Origin: Nocardioides sediminis
GTDB taxonomy: Bacteria; Actinomycetota; Actinomycetes; Propionibacteriales; Nocardioidaceae
DNA length: 64,000 nt
NCBI RefSeq assembly: GCF_003047295.1
Contig: NZ_PZYZ01000003.1
Location: 248,001 to 312,000 of the forward strand
Direction of reading: 5' to 3'
Shown piece after piece: positions 21,243 through 29,758 of this stretch. A program made the translations under genes and the position numbers. Below the pieces are notes generated by a model that saw only the letters and a list, made by a program, of their open reading frames with translations, did not search any database and had not been told where the DNA came from. The first letter of the stretch is position 1, and every line of letters begins with the position of its first letter.

Positions 21243-22145
21243 TCACGGCTCCAGGCAGGCGGGGATCGAGTCGGTCCGGCCCACCGGGTCGCCCGTGCGG
21301 CCCTGCGGGTCGAGCACCTTGACCCACGCCACGGTGGGGAGGGCCCGCAGGGTCGGGATGATCGACCCCGCCACCGTCACCGTGGACCCGCCGCTGCTGC
21401 AGCCGCCGGTGAGCCGGACCCGGGCGATCCCGCCGGCGACCGAGAGGTCCGCGAAGCCCTTGGCGCGCGAGCGGAGCAGCCGCAGGCCGGCGCGCCGCTC
21501 GGCGGGCAGGGGTCCGGCGAACAAGCGGTCCATGAGGCCGACCGCCGGCGTGCGCGGACGCACGGGCCGCATCCGGGAGACGAAGTAGGGCTCGACGTTG
21601 TCGACGAAGCGGTCCCGGTCGAGGAACCACACCGGCCGCTGCTCGGTGCGGAACCCGGCCTTGACGTCGATGACGACCCGGCTCGGGTCCTCCAGCGTGG
21701 AGACCTCGAAGGAGGTCCGCTTCGCGACCCCGATGCCGTACGTCGTCACCGCCTCGAAGTCGCCCGCCCGGACCGTGGTCATCACGTTGGGCAGCGCCCA
21801 GGCGCGTCTCCGGGGCACGGTCTGCCCGCTCGCGTCGTGGGCCTGCGCGGGTGAGAGCACCACCCGCAGGATCGCCCGCCCGGGCACACGGACCGGCAGC
21901 CCCGAGCCGTCGGCGACCAGCCGGTCGACGTACTGCACGCGCCGGGTGGACGGCAGGCCGCCCTCGAACTCGAGGACGACGCGGTCGAAGCCGGGGTGGT
22001 GGGCGGCGCGGATGGCGACCAGGGTCGGCGTCTCCGGCGCGGTCGTCGCCCGCACGGGTGCGGACCCGCCGGCGGCCGTGCCCGAGAGGACGGCGGTCAG
22101 CAGCACGGGAGCCGCGAGCAGGTACGCCGACCGGCCGGGCCGCAT
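21243..22145 (-). CDS. Exported protein with AMIN-like and GerMN domains
   Basis: A 300-residue protein. The signal segment is SAYLLAAPVLLTAVLSGTAAGG. An AMIN-like domain follows (TLVAIRAAHHPGFDRVVLEFEGGLP ... RVVIDVKA, about 45-195), then a GerMN-like domain (LMDRLFAGPLPAERRAGLR ... DLSVAGGIARVRLTGGC, about 205-285). AMIN domains localise proteins to the cell wall, and GerMN occurs in LpqB and GerM. No lipobox Cys is clear, so it is probably secreted or anchored by its signal. ATG 22145 overlaps the stop of the upstream gene (TGATG), so the two are coupled and probably controlled by the box at 22466. Confidence 0.8.
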   Translation of the reverse strand: MRPGRSAYLLAAPVLLTAVLSGTAAGGSAPVRATTAPETPTLVAIRAAHHPGFDRVVLEFEGGLPSTRRVQYVDRLVADGSGLPVRVPGRAILRVVLSPAQAHDASGQTVPRRRAWALPNVMTTVRAGDFEAVTTYGIGVAKRTSFEVSTLEDPSRVVIDVKAGFRTEQRPVWFLDRDRFVDNVEPYFVSRMRPVRPRTPAVGLMDRLFAGPLPAERRAGLRLLRSRAKGFADLSVAGGIARVRLTGGCSSGGSTVTVAGSIIPTLRALPTVAWVKVLDPQGRTGDPVGRTDSIPACLEP

Positions 22146-22396
22146 CAGCCCGCCTGTTCGCCCAGCCGTGGGTGGGGAACCCGGACGCCGCGGCGCAGCA
22201 GCAGGTGGCGGGCGACCAGCTCCGCCTCGTCGGGGAGCACGGGCAGCGGGCAGCCGGCGTTGCGGACCAGGCGCACGGCGCGCCAGTAGGCGCGGAGCAC
22301 GACGCCGGGCGGCACGTCCTGGACCTCGTCGACCAGTCGTCCAGCGACCTCGAGCATCGTCTCGTGGGTGTGGCGCACCTCGCTCGCGGTGACCAT
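22145..22396 (-). CDS. Small conserved protein, unknown function
   Basis: An 83-residue, mainly helical protein (VRHTHETMLEVAGRLVDEV, then VVLRAYWRAVRLVRNAGCPL and DEAELVARHLLLRRGV). No known domain is recognised. ATG 22396 has an excellent GGGGGAG site 6 nt upstream; the GTG at 22438 does not. The stop overlaps the AMIN/GerMN start. The gene lies about 70 bp downstream of a DosR-like box, the same spacing seen before the USP-CBS operon. Confidence 0.65.
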   Translation of the reverse strand: MVTASEVRHTHETMLEVAGRLVDEVQDVPPGVVLRAYWRAVRLVRNAGCPLPVLPDEAELVARHLLLRRGVRVPHPRLGEQAG

Positions 22397-22462
22397 GCGG
22401 TCTCCCCCGTCCGTCTTTCCGTCGCGGTCGCCCACCACGGTGCGGGCCGCCGCGACGGCTGG

Positions 22463-23026
22463 CTAGGGCCGAAGGTCCCGGGACTTCGCGTCGGTGACCG
22501 GCCACACGTAGGGAGGCAGCCACCCGCCGTGCCGGGCCGCGACGTCGTCGAGGATCTGCTCGCGCACCCGCACCACCACCATCCGCTCCGCGACGGTGGT
22601 GGCCAGGGCGAGCTGCCGGGTCGACTCCGTCCACTGCCGTCGCAGCGCCTCGTCCGGCTCCGCGAGCCCGGCGCGCGCGATGCGGGTCGGCCCCGAACGG
22701 CGCCGCAGGCGGTCCAGGACCTTCTGCACGACCCACGGCGCGGCCAGGACCAGCACGACCGCCGCGGTCGCGGTCGCGGGTCCGAGCAGCCGCGAGAGGC
22801 CCGGGAGGAGGGTGACGGCGACGGCCAGCACCACGCCCTTGACGATCGGGTGCCGCACGTCGGCGAGGTCCTCCTGGAACGACACGGCGATGAGGCCGCC
22901 GAACAGGCCCATGGCGACGGCCACGGCCAGGAACAGGCCGGGCGGCATCGTGAGGGCGGTGGCCACGACAGCCACCAGGGCCACGACGGTGACCATCACG
23001 CGCCACACCAACCGGTAGGTCCTCAT
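22463..23026 (-). CDS. Membrane protein with C-terminal cytoplasmic domain, unknown function
   Basis: A 187-residue protein. The N-terminal half holds about four hydrophobic segments (WRVMVTVVALVAVVATAL, PGLFLAVAVAMGLFGGLIAV, VKGVVLAVAVTLLPGL, TATAAVVLVLAAPWVV). The second half is charged and helical (LRRQWTESTRQLALATTVAERMVVVRVREQIL), ending WLPPYVWPVTDAKSRDLRP. No family assigned. It is divergent from the alcohol dehydrogenase; two DosR-like boxes lie in the 168-bp gap, one centred 42 bp before this ATG. Confidence 0.7.
   Translation of the reverse strand: MRTYRLVWRVMVTVVALVAVVATALTMPPGLFLAVAVAMGLFGGLIAVSFQEDLADVRHPIVKGVVLAVAVTLLPGLSRLLGPATATAAVVLVLAAPWVVQKVLDRLRRRSGPTRIARAGLAEPDEALRRQWTESTRQLALATTVAERMVVVRVREQILDDVAARHGGWLPPYVWPVTDAKSRDLRP
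22466..22479. promoter_or_regulatory. DevR/DosR-like box upstream of the 83-aa/AMIN-GerMN operon
   Basis: GGGCCGAAGGTCCC, centred about 76 bp before the ATG at 22396. It differs by one base from the box at 43427 and by one from 23094. It overlaps the last codons of the upstream membrane gene. Confidence 0.6.
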
Positions 23027-23061
23027 GCGTCCAGCGTGACCCCGCGCGCCTGCCGTCGGCA

Positions 23062-23075
23062 GGGCCCGAAGACCC
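23062..23075. promoter_or_regulatory. DevR/DosR-like box, distal copy in divergent region
   Basis: GGGCCCGAAGACCC, 32 bp from the second copy at 23094 and centred 42 bp before the membrane-protein ATG at 23026. Confidence 0.5.
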
Positions 23076-23093
23076 GGCCCGAGGGGCCGATCG

Positions 23094-23107
23094 GGGACGA
23101 AGGTCCC
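23094..23107. promoter_or_regulatory. DevR/DosR-like box upstream of alcohol dehydrogenase
   Basis: GGGACGAAGGTCCC, with perfect GGGAC/GTCCC half-sites separated by 4 nt as in the mycobacterial DosR consensus. It is centred about 94 bp before the ATG at 23195. Confidence 0.6.
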
Positions 23108-23194
23108 GCGGGGTCGGGGCAGCAAGACTCCGGCGCCCGCCGGACGCTCCGTCCGACGATGGGGGCACCGGACCAGCGAGAGGACAGGACAGTC

Positions 23195-24241
23195 ATGAAG
23201 GCACTCGTCTACGGCGGCGTCGACCACCGATCCTGGGTCGACGTACCCGACCCAGCGGTCAAGGACCCGGACGACGCGATCGTGCGCGTCGACGCGGTCA
23301 CCATCTGCGGCACCGACCTGCACATCCTCAAGGGCGACGTGCCCGAGGTCGAGGCCGGGCGCATCCTGGGCCACGAGGCGGTGGGCACCGTGCTCGAGGT
23401 GGGTGACCACGTCCGCGACATCAAGGTCGGCGACCGGGTGCTCGTGTCGTGCATCTCCTCGTGCGGCCGGTGCCGCTACTGCAAGGAGGGCCGTTACGGG
23501 CAGTGCCAGGGTGGCGGCGGCTGGGTGCTCGGCCACCTCATCGACGGGACCCAGGCCGAGAAGGTGCGCGTGCCGTACGCCGACCACTCCCTGCACGTGC
23601 TCCCCGACAACGTGAGCAACGAGGACGCCCTGATGCTCGCCGACATCCTGCCCACGTCGTACGAGGTGGGGGTCCTGGCCGGGCGGGTCTCCCCCGGCGA
23701 CACCGTCGTGGTGGTCGGCGCCGGCCCGATCGGACTCGCCGCGCTGATGACCGCGCGGCTCTTCAGCCCGTCGCGCGTCGTCATGGTGGACCCCGCGGAG
23801 TCCCGTCGCCGCAGCGCGCTGGAGGCGGGCGCCGACGACGTGGTCGGCCCCGAGGGGGCGGCGGCGATGGTGGCCTCGCTCACCGGCGGTGCCGGGGCGG
23901 ACGTGGCCATCGAGGCCGTCGGCGTCCCGAGCAGCTTCGAGCTGTGCACCGAGCTCGTGCGCCCCGGCGGGCACGTCGCCAACGTCGGCGTGCACGGCGA
24001 GCCGGCGACGCTGCACCTGGAGACCCTCTGGATCAAGGACGTCACGATCACCACCGGCCTCGTCGACACGCGCACGACGCCGCTCCTGCTCCGCCTGCTG
24101 AGCGAGGGCAAGCTCGACGTCGGCGCGCTGTGCACGCACCGCTACGGCATCGACGAGATGCAGGACGCCTACGACGTCTTCTCGCGGGCGGGCGAGACCG
24201 GGGCGCTCAAGGTGGCGCTCTTCAACCCCGACGCCGTGTGA
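23195..24241 (+). CDS. Zinc-dependent alcohol dehydrogenase (MDR family)
   Basis: A 348-residue medium-chain dehydrogenase. Catalytic zinc ligands are in ICGTDLHI and GHEAVG. The structural-zinc Cys cluster is visible as SSCGRCRYCKEGRYGQC. The Rossmann motif is VVVVGAGPIGLAAL with VDPAESRR after beta-2, so NAD is likely. ATG 23195 is preceded by GAGAGGACAGGACAG. It resembles actinobacterial ADHs that are hypoxia- or stress-induced. Two DosR-like boxes precede it, and the ABC genes begin 34 bp downstream, so one transcript is possible. Confidence 0.93.
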   Translation: MKALVYGGVDHRSWVDVPDPAVKDPDDAIVRVDAVTICGTDLHILKGDVPEVEAGRILGHEAVGTVLEVGDHVRDIKVGDRVLVSCISSCGRCRYCKEGRYGQCQGGGGWVLGHLIDGTQAEKVRVPYADHSLHVLPDNVSNEDALMLADILPTSYEVGVLAGRVSPGDTVVVVGAGPIGLAALMTARLFSPSRVVMVDPAESRRRSALEAGADDVVGPEGAAAMVASLTGGAGADVAIEAVGVPSSFELCTELVRPGGHVANVGVHGEPATLHLETLWIKDVTITTGLVDTRTTPLLLRLLSEGKLDVGALCTHRYGIDEMQDAYDVFSRAGETGALKVALFNPDAV

Positions 24242-24275
24242 CGCGTCACCGAGCCGTCGACCCGAGGAGGCCCGC

Positions 24276-25214
24276 ATGGAGCACGCCGTCCGCACGACGG
24301 GCCTGACCAAGCGCTTCGGCGACCACGTCGTCCTGGGCGACCTCGACCTCCTCGTCCCCGCGGGGTGCGTCTTCGGCTACCTCGGGCCGAACGGCGCGGG
24401 CAAGACGACCACCATCAAGCTGCTCGCCGGGCTGTGGCGTGCGACGTCCGGCCGGGCCGAGGTCCTCGGCGTCGACGTGGCCGCGGACCGGGACGGGGTC
24501 CAGGGCCGCATCGGCTACCTGCCCGGTGACTTCGCGGGCTACCCCGACATGACCGGACGCCAGCTGGTCGGCCTGCTCGGCGCCCTCCGGGGCGGCACCG
24601 ACTGGGCCAGCGTGACGGTGCTGGCCGAGCGGTTCGACCTCGACCTGGACAAGCGGATGGGCACGCTGTCGCACGGCAACCGTCGCAAGGTCGGGATCGT
24701 GCAGGCCTTCATGGGGCATCCCGAGCTGCTGGTCCTCGACGAGCCGACCCAGGGCCTCGACCCGTTGATGCAGCGCGAGTTCCTCGCGCTCCTGGGCGAG
24801 GTCCGCGACGAGGGACGCACCGTGCTGCTCTCCTCCCACGTGCTCTCGGAGGTCGAGGCGGTGGCCGACGTGGTCGGCATCCTCGACCAGGGCCGCCTGC
24901 TCGCCACGAGGTCCATGGCCCAGCTCCACGCCGACGCCGTGCGCCGCGTCGACCTGCGCTTCGAGCACGACCCCCCGGTCGACGCGCTGCGCGCCGCGGC
25001 CGGGGTGCGACGCGTCGACGTCGTCGGCACCACCGTGCACGTGTCGGTGGCCGGGTCGATGGCCGACCTGTTCCGCGCCGCGGCCCCGCACGGGGTCTCC
25101 AGCGCGACCACCCACGAGACCGACCTGGCCGACCTGTTCCTCGGCTTCTACGAGAGGGGTGAGCCGTCCGATGCGCAGCATCTACGCCAAGGCGCTGTGG
25201 GACCAGCGGCGTAG
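24276..25214 (+). CDS. ABC transporter ATP-binding protein
   Basis: A 312-residue exporter ATPase. Walker A is [10 protein letters not shown], the signature region is LSHGNRRK, Walker B is LLVLDEPTQGLDP and the H-loop is LLSSHVLSEVEAV. The C-terminal domain ends DLADLFLGFYERG. ATG 24276 follows GAGGAGG. Its 3' end overlaps the permease gene by 44 bp, tying the subunits together. Position after the dehydrogenase suggests induction under the same conditions. Substrate is unknown; the second such exporter in the window (10785-13346) has a different permease type. Confidence 0.9.
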   Translation: MEHAVRTTGLTKRFGDHVVLGDLDLLVPAGCVFGYLGPNGAGKTTTIKLLAGLWRATSGRAEVLGVDVAADRDGVQGRIGYLPGDFAGYPDMTGRQLVGLLGALRGGTDWASVTVLAERFDLDLDKRMGTLSHGNRRKVGIVQAFMGHPELLVLDEPTQGLDPLMQREFLALLGEVRDEGRTVLLSSHVLSEVEAVADVVGILDQGRLLATRSMAQLHADAVRRVDLRFEHDPPVDALRAAAGVRRVDVVGTTVHVSVAGSMADLFRAAAPHGVSSATTHETDLADLFLGFYERGEPSDAQHLRQGAVGPAA

Positions 25215-25965
25215 CCTGCCCGCCTGGGCCGGCGCGCTCTCCGCGCTCGTCCTGCTCGAGTCCGCGATGTGGCCGTGGATGGCCGACATGCCCGACTTCG
25301 ACGCCTACCTCCAGGACTTCCCGCCGGCGATGCGGGAGATGTTCTCCCTCGAGGAGATGACCACCGGGCAGGGCTTCCTCAACGCCGAGCTCTTCTCGTT
25401 GGTGCTGCCGATGCTGCTCATCGTCTTCGGCATCACGCACGGCGCGCGGATGGTCGCCGGGGAGGAGCAGGCCGGGACCCTCGACCTGCTCCTGGTCACC
25501 CCGCTCACCACCACCCGCCTGCTCCTCGAGGAGCTGGCCGCACTCGTCACCGGGGTCGCCCTGCTGGGGCTGGCCGTGCTCGCATCGACCCTGGCCGGCA
25601 CCGCCGCCTTCGGGCTCGGCATCACCGCCGGGGCGGCCTTCTCGGGGTCGCTGGCCATCACCCTGCTCGGCATCGAGCTCGGCGCGGTGGCGCTGGTCGC
25701 CGGTGCCCTGACGGGGCGTCGCGGGGTGGCCATCGGCGTGGCGTCGGCGGTCGGCCTGGCGGCCTACGTCCTCTACATCGCGGGGGTCTTCGTGGAGGAG
25801 CTGGCGTCCTGGCAGGGCCTGACCCCCTTCGACCAGGCCCTTCACGAGGGACCGCTCTCCCCCGGCCTCCCGGCCACCTACCTGTGGCTCGTGCTGGGCA
25901 CCGCGGTCGTGGGCCTGGCCGCGCTGCCGCTGTGGGCGCGGCGCGACATCGGCGCCCACACCTGA
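25171..25965 (+). CDS. ABC-2 type permease
   Basis: A 264-residue, six-TM ABC-2 permease. The N-terminal ALWDQRRSLPAWAGALSALVLL helix is followed by an extracytoplasmic loop (FDAYLQDFPPAMREMFSLEEM). The GARMVAGEEQAGTLDLLLVTPLTTTRLL motif is typical of ABC-2 proteins. ATG 25171 has AGGGGTGAG upstream; GTG 25159 is possible. It overlaps the ATPase gene and forms a half-size transporter, presumably acting as a dimer. Confidence 0.88.
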   Translation: MRSIYAKALWDQRRSLPAWAGALSALVLLESAMWPWMADMPDFDAYLQDFPPAMREMFSLEEMTTGQGFLNAELFSLVLPMLLIVFGITHGARMVAGEEQAGTLDLLLVTPLTTTRLLLEELAALVTGVALLGLAVLASTLAGTAAFGLGITAGAAFSGSLAITLLGIELGAVALVAGALTGRRGVAIGVASAVGLAAYVLYIAGVFVEELASWQGLTPFDQALHEGPLSPGLPATYLWLVLGTAVVGLAALPLWARRDIGAHT

Positions 25966-25990
25966 GCGCCGGGCCGGGGAGGAGGGGGGC

Positions 25991-27208
25991 GTGGGCGGGC
26001 TCGAGCTGTGGCAGTCCATGGGCGTGGCCCTGGCCATCGGGCTGCTGATCGGCGCCGAACGCGAGCGGGACCGGCCAGGACGTACCGCCGGTGTCCGTAC
26101 CTTCGCCCTGGTCGCCCTGATCGGCTCCGTCGCCGTGCAGGTGCCCACGGTGGTCGCCGTCGTCCTCTGCGCGGGCGTGGTCCTGCTGGTCGTCGCGGGG
26201 TACGTCGTGTCCGAGGACGAGGACCGGGGCATCACCACCGAGACCGCCGTCATCGCCACCCTGGGGCTCGGGGCGCTGAGCCACACCGCCCCGGCCGTCG
26301 CGGTGGCGGTCGCGGTCACCACCACCGTCCTGCTCGTCTCCCGGGAGAACCTGCACCGATTCGTCCGCGAGACCGTCACCGACCAGGAGCGGTCGGACGC
26401 GCTGGTGTTCTTCGTGGCGGCCTTCGTCGTGCTTCCCGTGCTGCCGTCCGGCGAGGTCGGACCGTACGGCGCGTGGGTGCCCCAGCGCATCTGGCTGCTC
26501 GTGGTGCTCATCATCGCCATCAGCTGGGTCGGGTACGCCGCCACCCGGCTGCTGGGCGCGCGACGCGGCGTGATGATCGGCGGCCTGGCCGGCGGGTTCG
26601 TGTCCGGGACCGCCACCACCGGCGTGATGGCCGCCCGCGCCCGCCGTCGGGAGGTGCCGGTGCGCGGGGCGCTCGCCGGCGCCCTGCTCGCCAGCGTCGC
26701 CACCCTCGTCCAGCTCGCGGTCGTCACGTCGCTCGTCGACTCGCGCGTCACCGTCCGCCTGCTGCCGGCGATCGTGGCCGGCAGCGTCGTGATGGTCGCC
26801 GAGGCCTGGTGGCTCGGCCGGTCGGTCCGCGGCGAGGACGACGCCGCCGCCGCGGGGCGCCCCTTCGCGATCGTGCCCGCCCTCGTGCTCGCCGCGATCA
26901 TCTCGATCGTGCTGCCCGTGGCGCTGTGGCTCCAGGACCGGTACGGCGCGGCCGGCGCCCTCGCGGCCAGCGCGACCGCGGCGCTGGCCGACGTCCACGG
27001 CGCGAGCGTCGCCATGACCACGCTGGTGCACACCGGTGACCTCAGCCTCGCGACGGCGGTGGCGGCGATCGGTGCCGGGCTGGCGACCAACACCCTCGGC
27101 AAGGTCGTCGTCGGAGCAGCGGGCGGTGGCGCACGCTTCGCCGGCGCGCTGCTGCTGTGCCTCCTCCCGGCCATCGCCGTCGTCGCGCTGGCGTTGGCCC
27201 TCGCCTGA
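25991..27208 (+). CDS. MgtC/SapB N-terminal domain plus DUF4010 membrane protein
   Basis: A 405-residue polytopic protein. The first about 140 residues have the MgtC/SapB pattern (LAIGLLIGAERERDRP, GVRTFALVALIGSVAV). The C-terminal about 250 residues match DUF4010 (ISWVGYAATRLLGARRGVMIGGLAGGFVSGTATTGVMA, TNTLGKVVVGAAGGG). About ten to twelve TM segments are expected. Such fusions are widespread but uncharacterised; MgtC relatives affect Mg2+ or phosphate homeostasis and ATP synthase. GTG 25991 follows GGGGAGGAGGGGG. It lies 25 bp after the ABC permease, so it probably belongs to the same transcript. Confidence 0.85.
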   Translation: MGGLELWQSMGVALAIGLLIGAERERDRPGRTAGVRTFALVALIGSVAVQVPTVVAVVLCAGVVLLVVAGYVVSEDEDRGITTETAVIATLGLGALSHTAPAVAVAVAVTTTVLLVSRENLHRFVRETVTDQERSDALVFFVAAFVVLPVLPSGEVGPYGAWVPQRIWLLVVLIIAISWVGYAATRLLGARRGVMIGGLAGGFVSGTATTGVMAARARRREVPVRGALAGALLASVATLVQLAVVTSLVDSRVTVRLLPAIVAGSVVMVAEAWWLGRSVRGEDDAAAAGRPFAIVPALVLAAIISIVLPVALWLQDRYGAAGALAASATAALADVHGASVAMTTLVHTGDLSLATAVAAIGAGLATNTLGKVVVGAAGGGARFAGALLLCLLPAIAVVALALALA

Positions 27209-27354
27209 CCGTGTCGTTGGGCGGACACATCCCCTCCATGTTGGGCTTCCGGCAGGGCCGCCGGGTGCAGGGCGGCTCGGGCTCGCCTGGATTGTCCGCA
27301 GACACGCCTGTGGCCCCGCCGGAGGTGCTGTCGACGGGGTGCGGGGCGTGGTGA

Positions 27355-28788
27355 CTACTGGTCGGGCGGGCGCAGGTCCGGCACGCCTGAGCGGGTCGCG
27401 CCTCCCGGTTCGGGCCAGGCCCGTCCGGTCGATCGGCTGCCGGTGTGGTCGCGGCGGTAGGTCCAGCCCAGCGGGCTGGTCCAGTCGAACACCCCGGGCT
27501 TGGTCATCACGTAGCGCCAGCGGCCCTTGGTCTTGAGCCGATGATGGCGGCGGCACAGGGCGGCGAGGTTGTCCGTCGACGTCGGTCCACCCCGGTCGGG
27601 ACGCTCGTGGTCGTAGGGGACGATGTGGTCGAGGTCGCCGTGCCGGGCGTTGCGTCCGCACCACGGGAAGACGCACGTGCCGTCGCGGACGATCACGTAG
27701 TCCCGCATGGCGGCGGTGGGCGTGTAGCCCTTCGTCTCCAACCGTTCGCGCAGGTCGATGACCGGCTTGACGACCACCGACGCGTCGGGACGGCCGCACC
27801 AGGCGCGGACCTGCTCCACCGACAGGAGCCGTTGGCCGGCCTGCTCGACCCGCGCACACAACGCCTCGCCGGCCATGTTCCCGGTCGAGGTGCCCCTCGG
27901 GTCCTGCAGGCCGGTGATGGCGTCGGCCGACAGGTGCGCGTAGATCACGATCTGCGTCACGGGAGCGGCTGGTTTCGAGCCTCGCTTCGCTCGCACCGCA
28001 ACCGACGAATCTGCGTCGCCGTCGCTCTCGGTGTCGTGGAAGCCGAGGGTCAGCTGCCGGCGCGCCAGGTCACCCAGCGCGGTGGCGCGGCGTCCGTCGA
28101 CGGTGTCGGTGGACCCTAGCTTGGCGAGGTGCTCCGCGCCGGAGGCGACGGCCTCGCGGAGGGCGAGGGCGTCGGGGATCTCCAGGTCGGCCTCGAGGTG
28201 CATGGTGCCGTCGAAGGAGACCTGCTGGGTGTCGAAGGTGACGTTGCGCTTGTCCGCGCTCTTCTCCAGCGCCTGCTCCACGGCGTCGGGCATGTGGCGC
28301 ACCCGGGCCTCGTCCACCACCCTGCCCAAGGCGGAGGGGGTGAGGCGGTTGGCGCACCAGAACACCTGCGAGTCGACGTAGGTCGCGGCTTCGAGGGTGA
28401 GGTCGAGGGTGGTCTGCGCGATCACCCGGGCCCGCCAGCCGGCCACCAGGCCTGCCTGGACGGCACCCCACAGCTGCGGGAGCCGGTAGGCGACCTCGAC
28501 GCACTCGGTCAGGAACCGCCCCGCCGAATCACACGTGCGACCGAGCATGGTCGCGAACTCCGGGACGCAGAACTCATCGATCGACGGCGACCCTTCACCG
28601 GCGAAGGTCTTGGGGGAGGTGAAGCACGCCTCCGCGTGCTCGGGGTCCGCGAGGTGGAGGTCGGCCCAGTGCACGCCGAGCCGCATCATCTCCACGTCGT
28701 TGCGGTCGGCGGCCTGCTTGCGCTCACGCACCGCACGCAACAGCTCGGCCGGGGTGTCCGGCAGAGCGGGAGCAGCGGGCGTCTTCAT
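27355..28788 (-). CDS. HNH endonuclease with DUF222 domain (13E12-type)
   Basis: A 477-residue paralogue of the gene at 5335. DUF222 helices span about residues 20-330. The HNH domain at about 375-430 is complete: CVFPWCGRNARHGDLDHIVPYD, a GGPTSTDNL segment, then LCRRHHRLKTKGRW, with both zinc pairs (CxxxxC and C..H). It should therefore be nuclease-competent. Unlike its paralogue it has no TCGAAC-N4-GTTCGA box upstream. A REP-like palindrome seems inserted in frame around 27970-28003, encoding Arg/Lys-rich VRAKRGSKP in a linker. It is convergent with the MgtC/DUF4010 gene; the 146-bp gap holds nothing I can support. Confidence 0.9.
   Translation of the reverse strand: MKTPAAPALPDTPAELLRAVRERKQAADRNDVEMMRLGVHWADLHLADPEHAEACFTSPKTFAGEGSPSIDEFCVPEFATMLGRTCDSAGRFLTECVEVAYRLPQLWGAVQAGLVAGWRARVIAQTTLDLTLEAATYVDSQVFWCANRLTPSALGRVVDEARVRHMPDAVEQALEKSADKRNVTFDTQQVSFDGTMHLEADLEIPDALALREAVASGAEHLAKLGSTDTVDGRRATALGDLARRQLTLGFHDTESDGDADSSVAVRAKRGSKPAAPVTQIVIYAHLSADAITGLQDPRGTSTGNMAGEALCARVEQAGQRLLSVEQVRAWCGRPDASVVVKPVIDLRERLETKGYTPTAAMRDYVIVRDGTCVFPWCGRNARHGDLDHIVPYDHERPDRGGPTSTDNLAALCRRHHRLKTKGRWRYVMTKPGVFDWTSPLGWTYRRDHTGSRSTGRAWPEPGGATRSGVPDLRPPDQ
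27970..28003. repeat. REP-like palindromic element inside the DUF222/HNH gene
   Basis: TGGTTTCGAG followed by CTCGCTTCGCTCGCACC and a closing AACC resembles short palindromic repeats I recall as frequent between Nocardioides genes. Here it lies in the coding frame of a linker. Confidence 0.4.
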
Positions 28789-28857
28789 GGGTCCTACTCA
28801 AGCAGGGACCACCGACATCGCGACGCCGGAGAACGGCCCCCTGTGGACAGTGGTGTC

Positions 28858-28887
28858 GGGGCTTCGCGGCTCGCTGACGCTCGCCCC
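28858..28887. repeat. GC-rich dyad between methyltransferase and DUF222 genes
   Basis: GGGGC and GCCCC bracket a CGCGGCTCGCTGACGCTCG core resembling other Nocardioides-type repeats. It sits in the 174-bp gap on the minus strand after the methyltransferase stop, so it could also act as a terminator. Confidence 0.35.
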
Positions 28888-28962
28888 TCACCCCACCGGA
28901 CGGGCATGGATCTCCAACTCTGCCGATGCAGCACCGGCGCCGGCGCCACGTGCAGTTCGACC

Positions 28963-29715
28963 TCAGCTTCCGAGCGTCGCCTTGAAGGCCAGGTGCCCCA
29001 TGAGGTTGGGACGATTGAGGCGGTACGCGACGCGGCTCCACTCCGTCGCGAATCCCGTCAGCCGGCGGGGCAGGTAGGGCTCGTAGGCGCGAGGCAGGTC
29101 CCACATCCGGAAGTCCACCTCGGAGAAGCCCGCCCGCTCGAGATGGCGGCTGACCGAGCGGATGGTGTTGATCCGGTACTCGGTGTGGAAGTGGTACTCG
29201 TCGACCTCACGGGGGTCGCGCACGTGGCGGAGCAGCCACTCCTCGAGGCCCAGCCGGGACGTCGCCCAGGTCGTCAGACCGAAGTAGTGCCACTGGTTGA
29301 GGGTGAGAGCCAGGAAGACACCGGTCGGCTTGAGCACCCGTGCTGCCGCCTCGGTGAACTCGACCGGATCAGCGACGTGCTCCATCACGAAGACGGCGAA
29401 GGCGACGTCGAAACGATCGGCGTGCTCGAGCGAGAAGGCCTCCAACGTCGCCTGGTGGCGCTCGTCCGCCTCGCCGTTGTCCGCCACACGTGCGCTCGGG
29501 TCGACCACCACGAGGAGGCCGGCGCGACCTCTGATCCGGGGAAAGTCGCCTGAGGCGTTGCAGCCGCCTCCGACGTTGAGGACGGCGGCGCCGCGGGGAG
29601 TCGACGCGGCGACCCAGCGAGCGAAGTGACGCACGGGGCGCGGCGGCGGCGGGATCACGTGCACCGTTGCCGCGATCCCCGATCGGCTCGATCGCCGTGG
29701 CGTCGGAGTCACCAC
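28963..29715 (-). CDS. Class I SAM-dependent methyltransferase
   Basis: About 250 residues. A Methyltransf_11-like core is visible: AAVLNVGGGCNAS (motif I), LVVVDPSARVADN, FDVAFAVFVMEHVADP and AARVLKPTGVFLALT. A C-terminal alpha/beta extension (YHFHTEYRINTIRSVSRHLERAGFSEVDFR) is usual for glycan- or lipid-modifying relatives. The start is unclear: GTG 29715 or 29712 has no good Shine-Dalgarno sequence, but a 12-codon reading frame with a strong one ends just before it. No neighbouring pathway genes indicate a substrate. Confidence 0.75.
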   Translation of the reverse strand: MVTPTPRRSSRSGIAATVHVIPPPPRPVRHFARWVAASTPRGAAVLNVGGGCNASGDFPRIRGRAGLLVVVDPSARVADNGEADERHQATLEAFSLEHADRFDVAFAVFVMEHVADPVEFTEAAARVLKPTGVFLALTLNQWHYFGLTTWATSRLGLEEWLLRHVRDPREVDEYHFHTEYRINTIRSVSRHLERAGFSEVDFRMWDLPRAYEPYLPRRLTGFATEWSRVAYRLNRPNLMGHLAFKATLGS

Positions 29716-29719
29716 CGGA

Positions 29720-29758
29720 TCATCTTGCTCCGCCGGCTCGGCGCTCGGCCACGGCCAT
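29720..29758 (-). CDS. Possible 12-codon leader peptide before the methyltransferase
   Basis: ATG 29758 is preceded by GGGAGG, the best ribosome binding site in this interval. The frame encodes MAVAERRAGGAR and stops at 29720, four bases before the methyltransferase GTG. It could couple translation, or it could be the true N-terminus separated by a one-base frameshift. Low confidence as a gene. Confidence 0.25.
   Translation of the reverse strand: MAVAERRAGGAR

Noticed and set aside
27209..27354. Possible small gene or terminator between the MgtC/DUF4010 and HNH genes
   Set aside because: Only a weak GTGTC/GACAC stem is visible, with no supported reading frame or strong hairpin.
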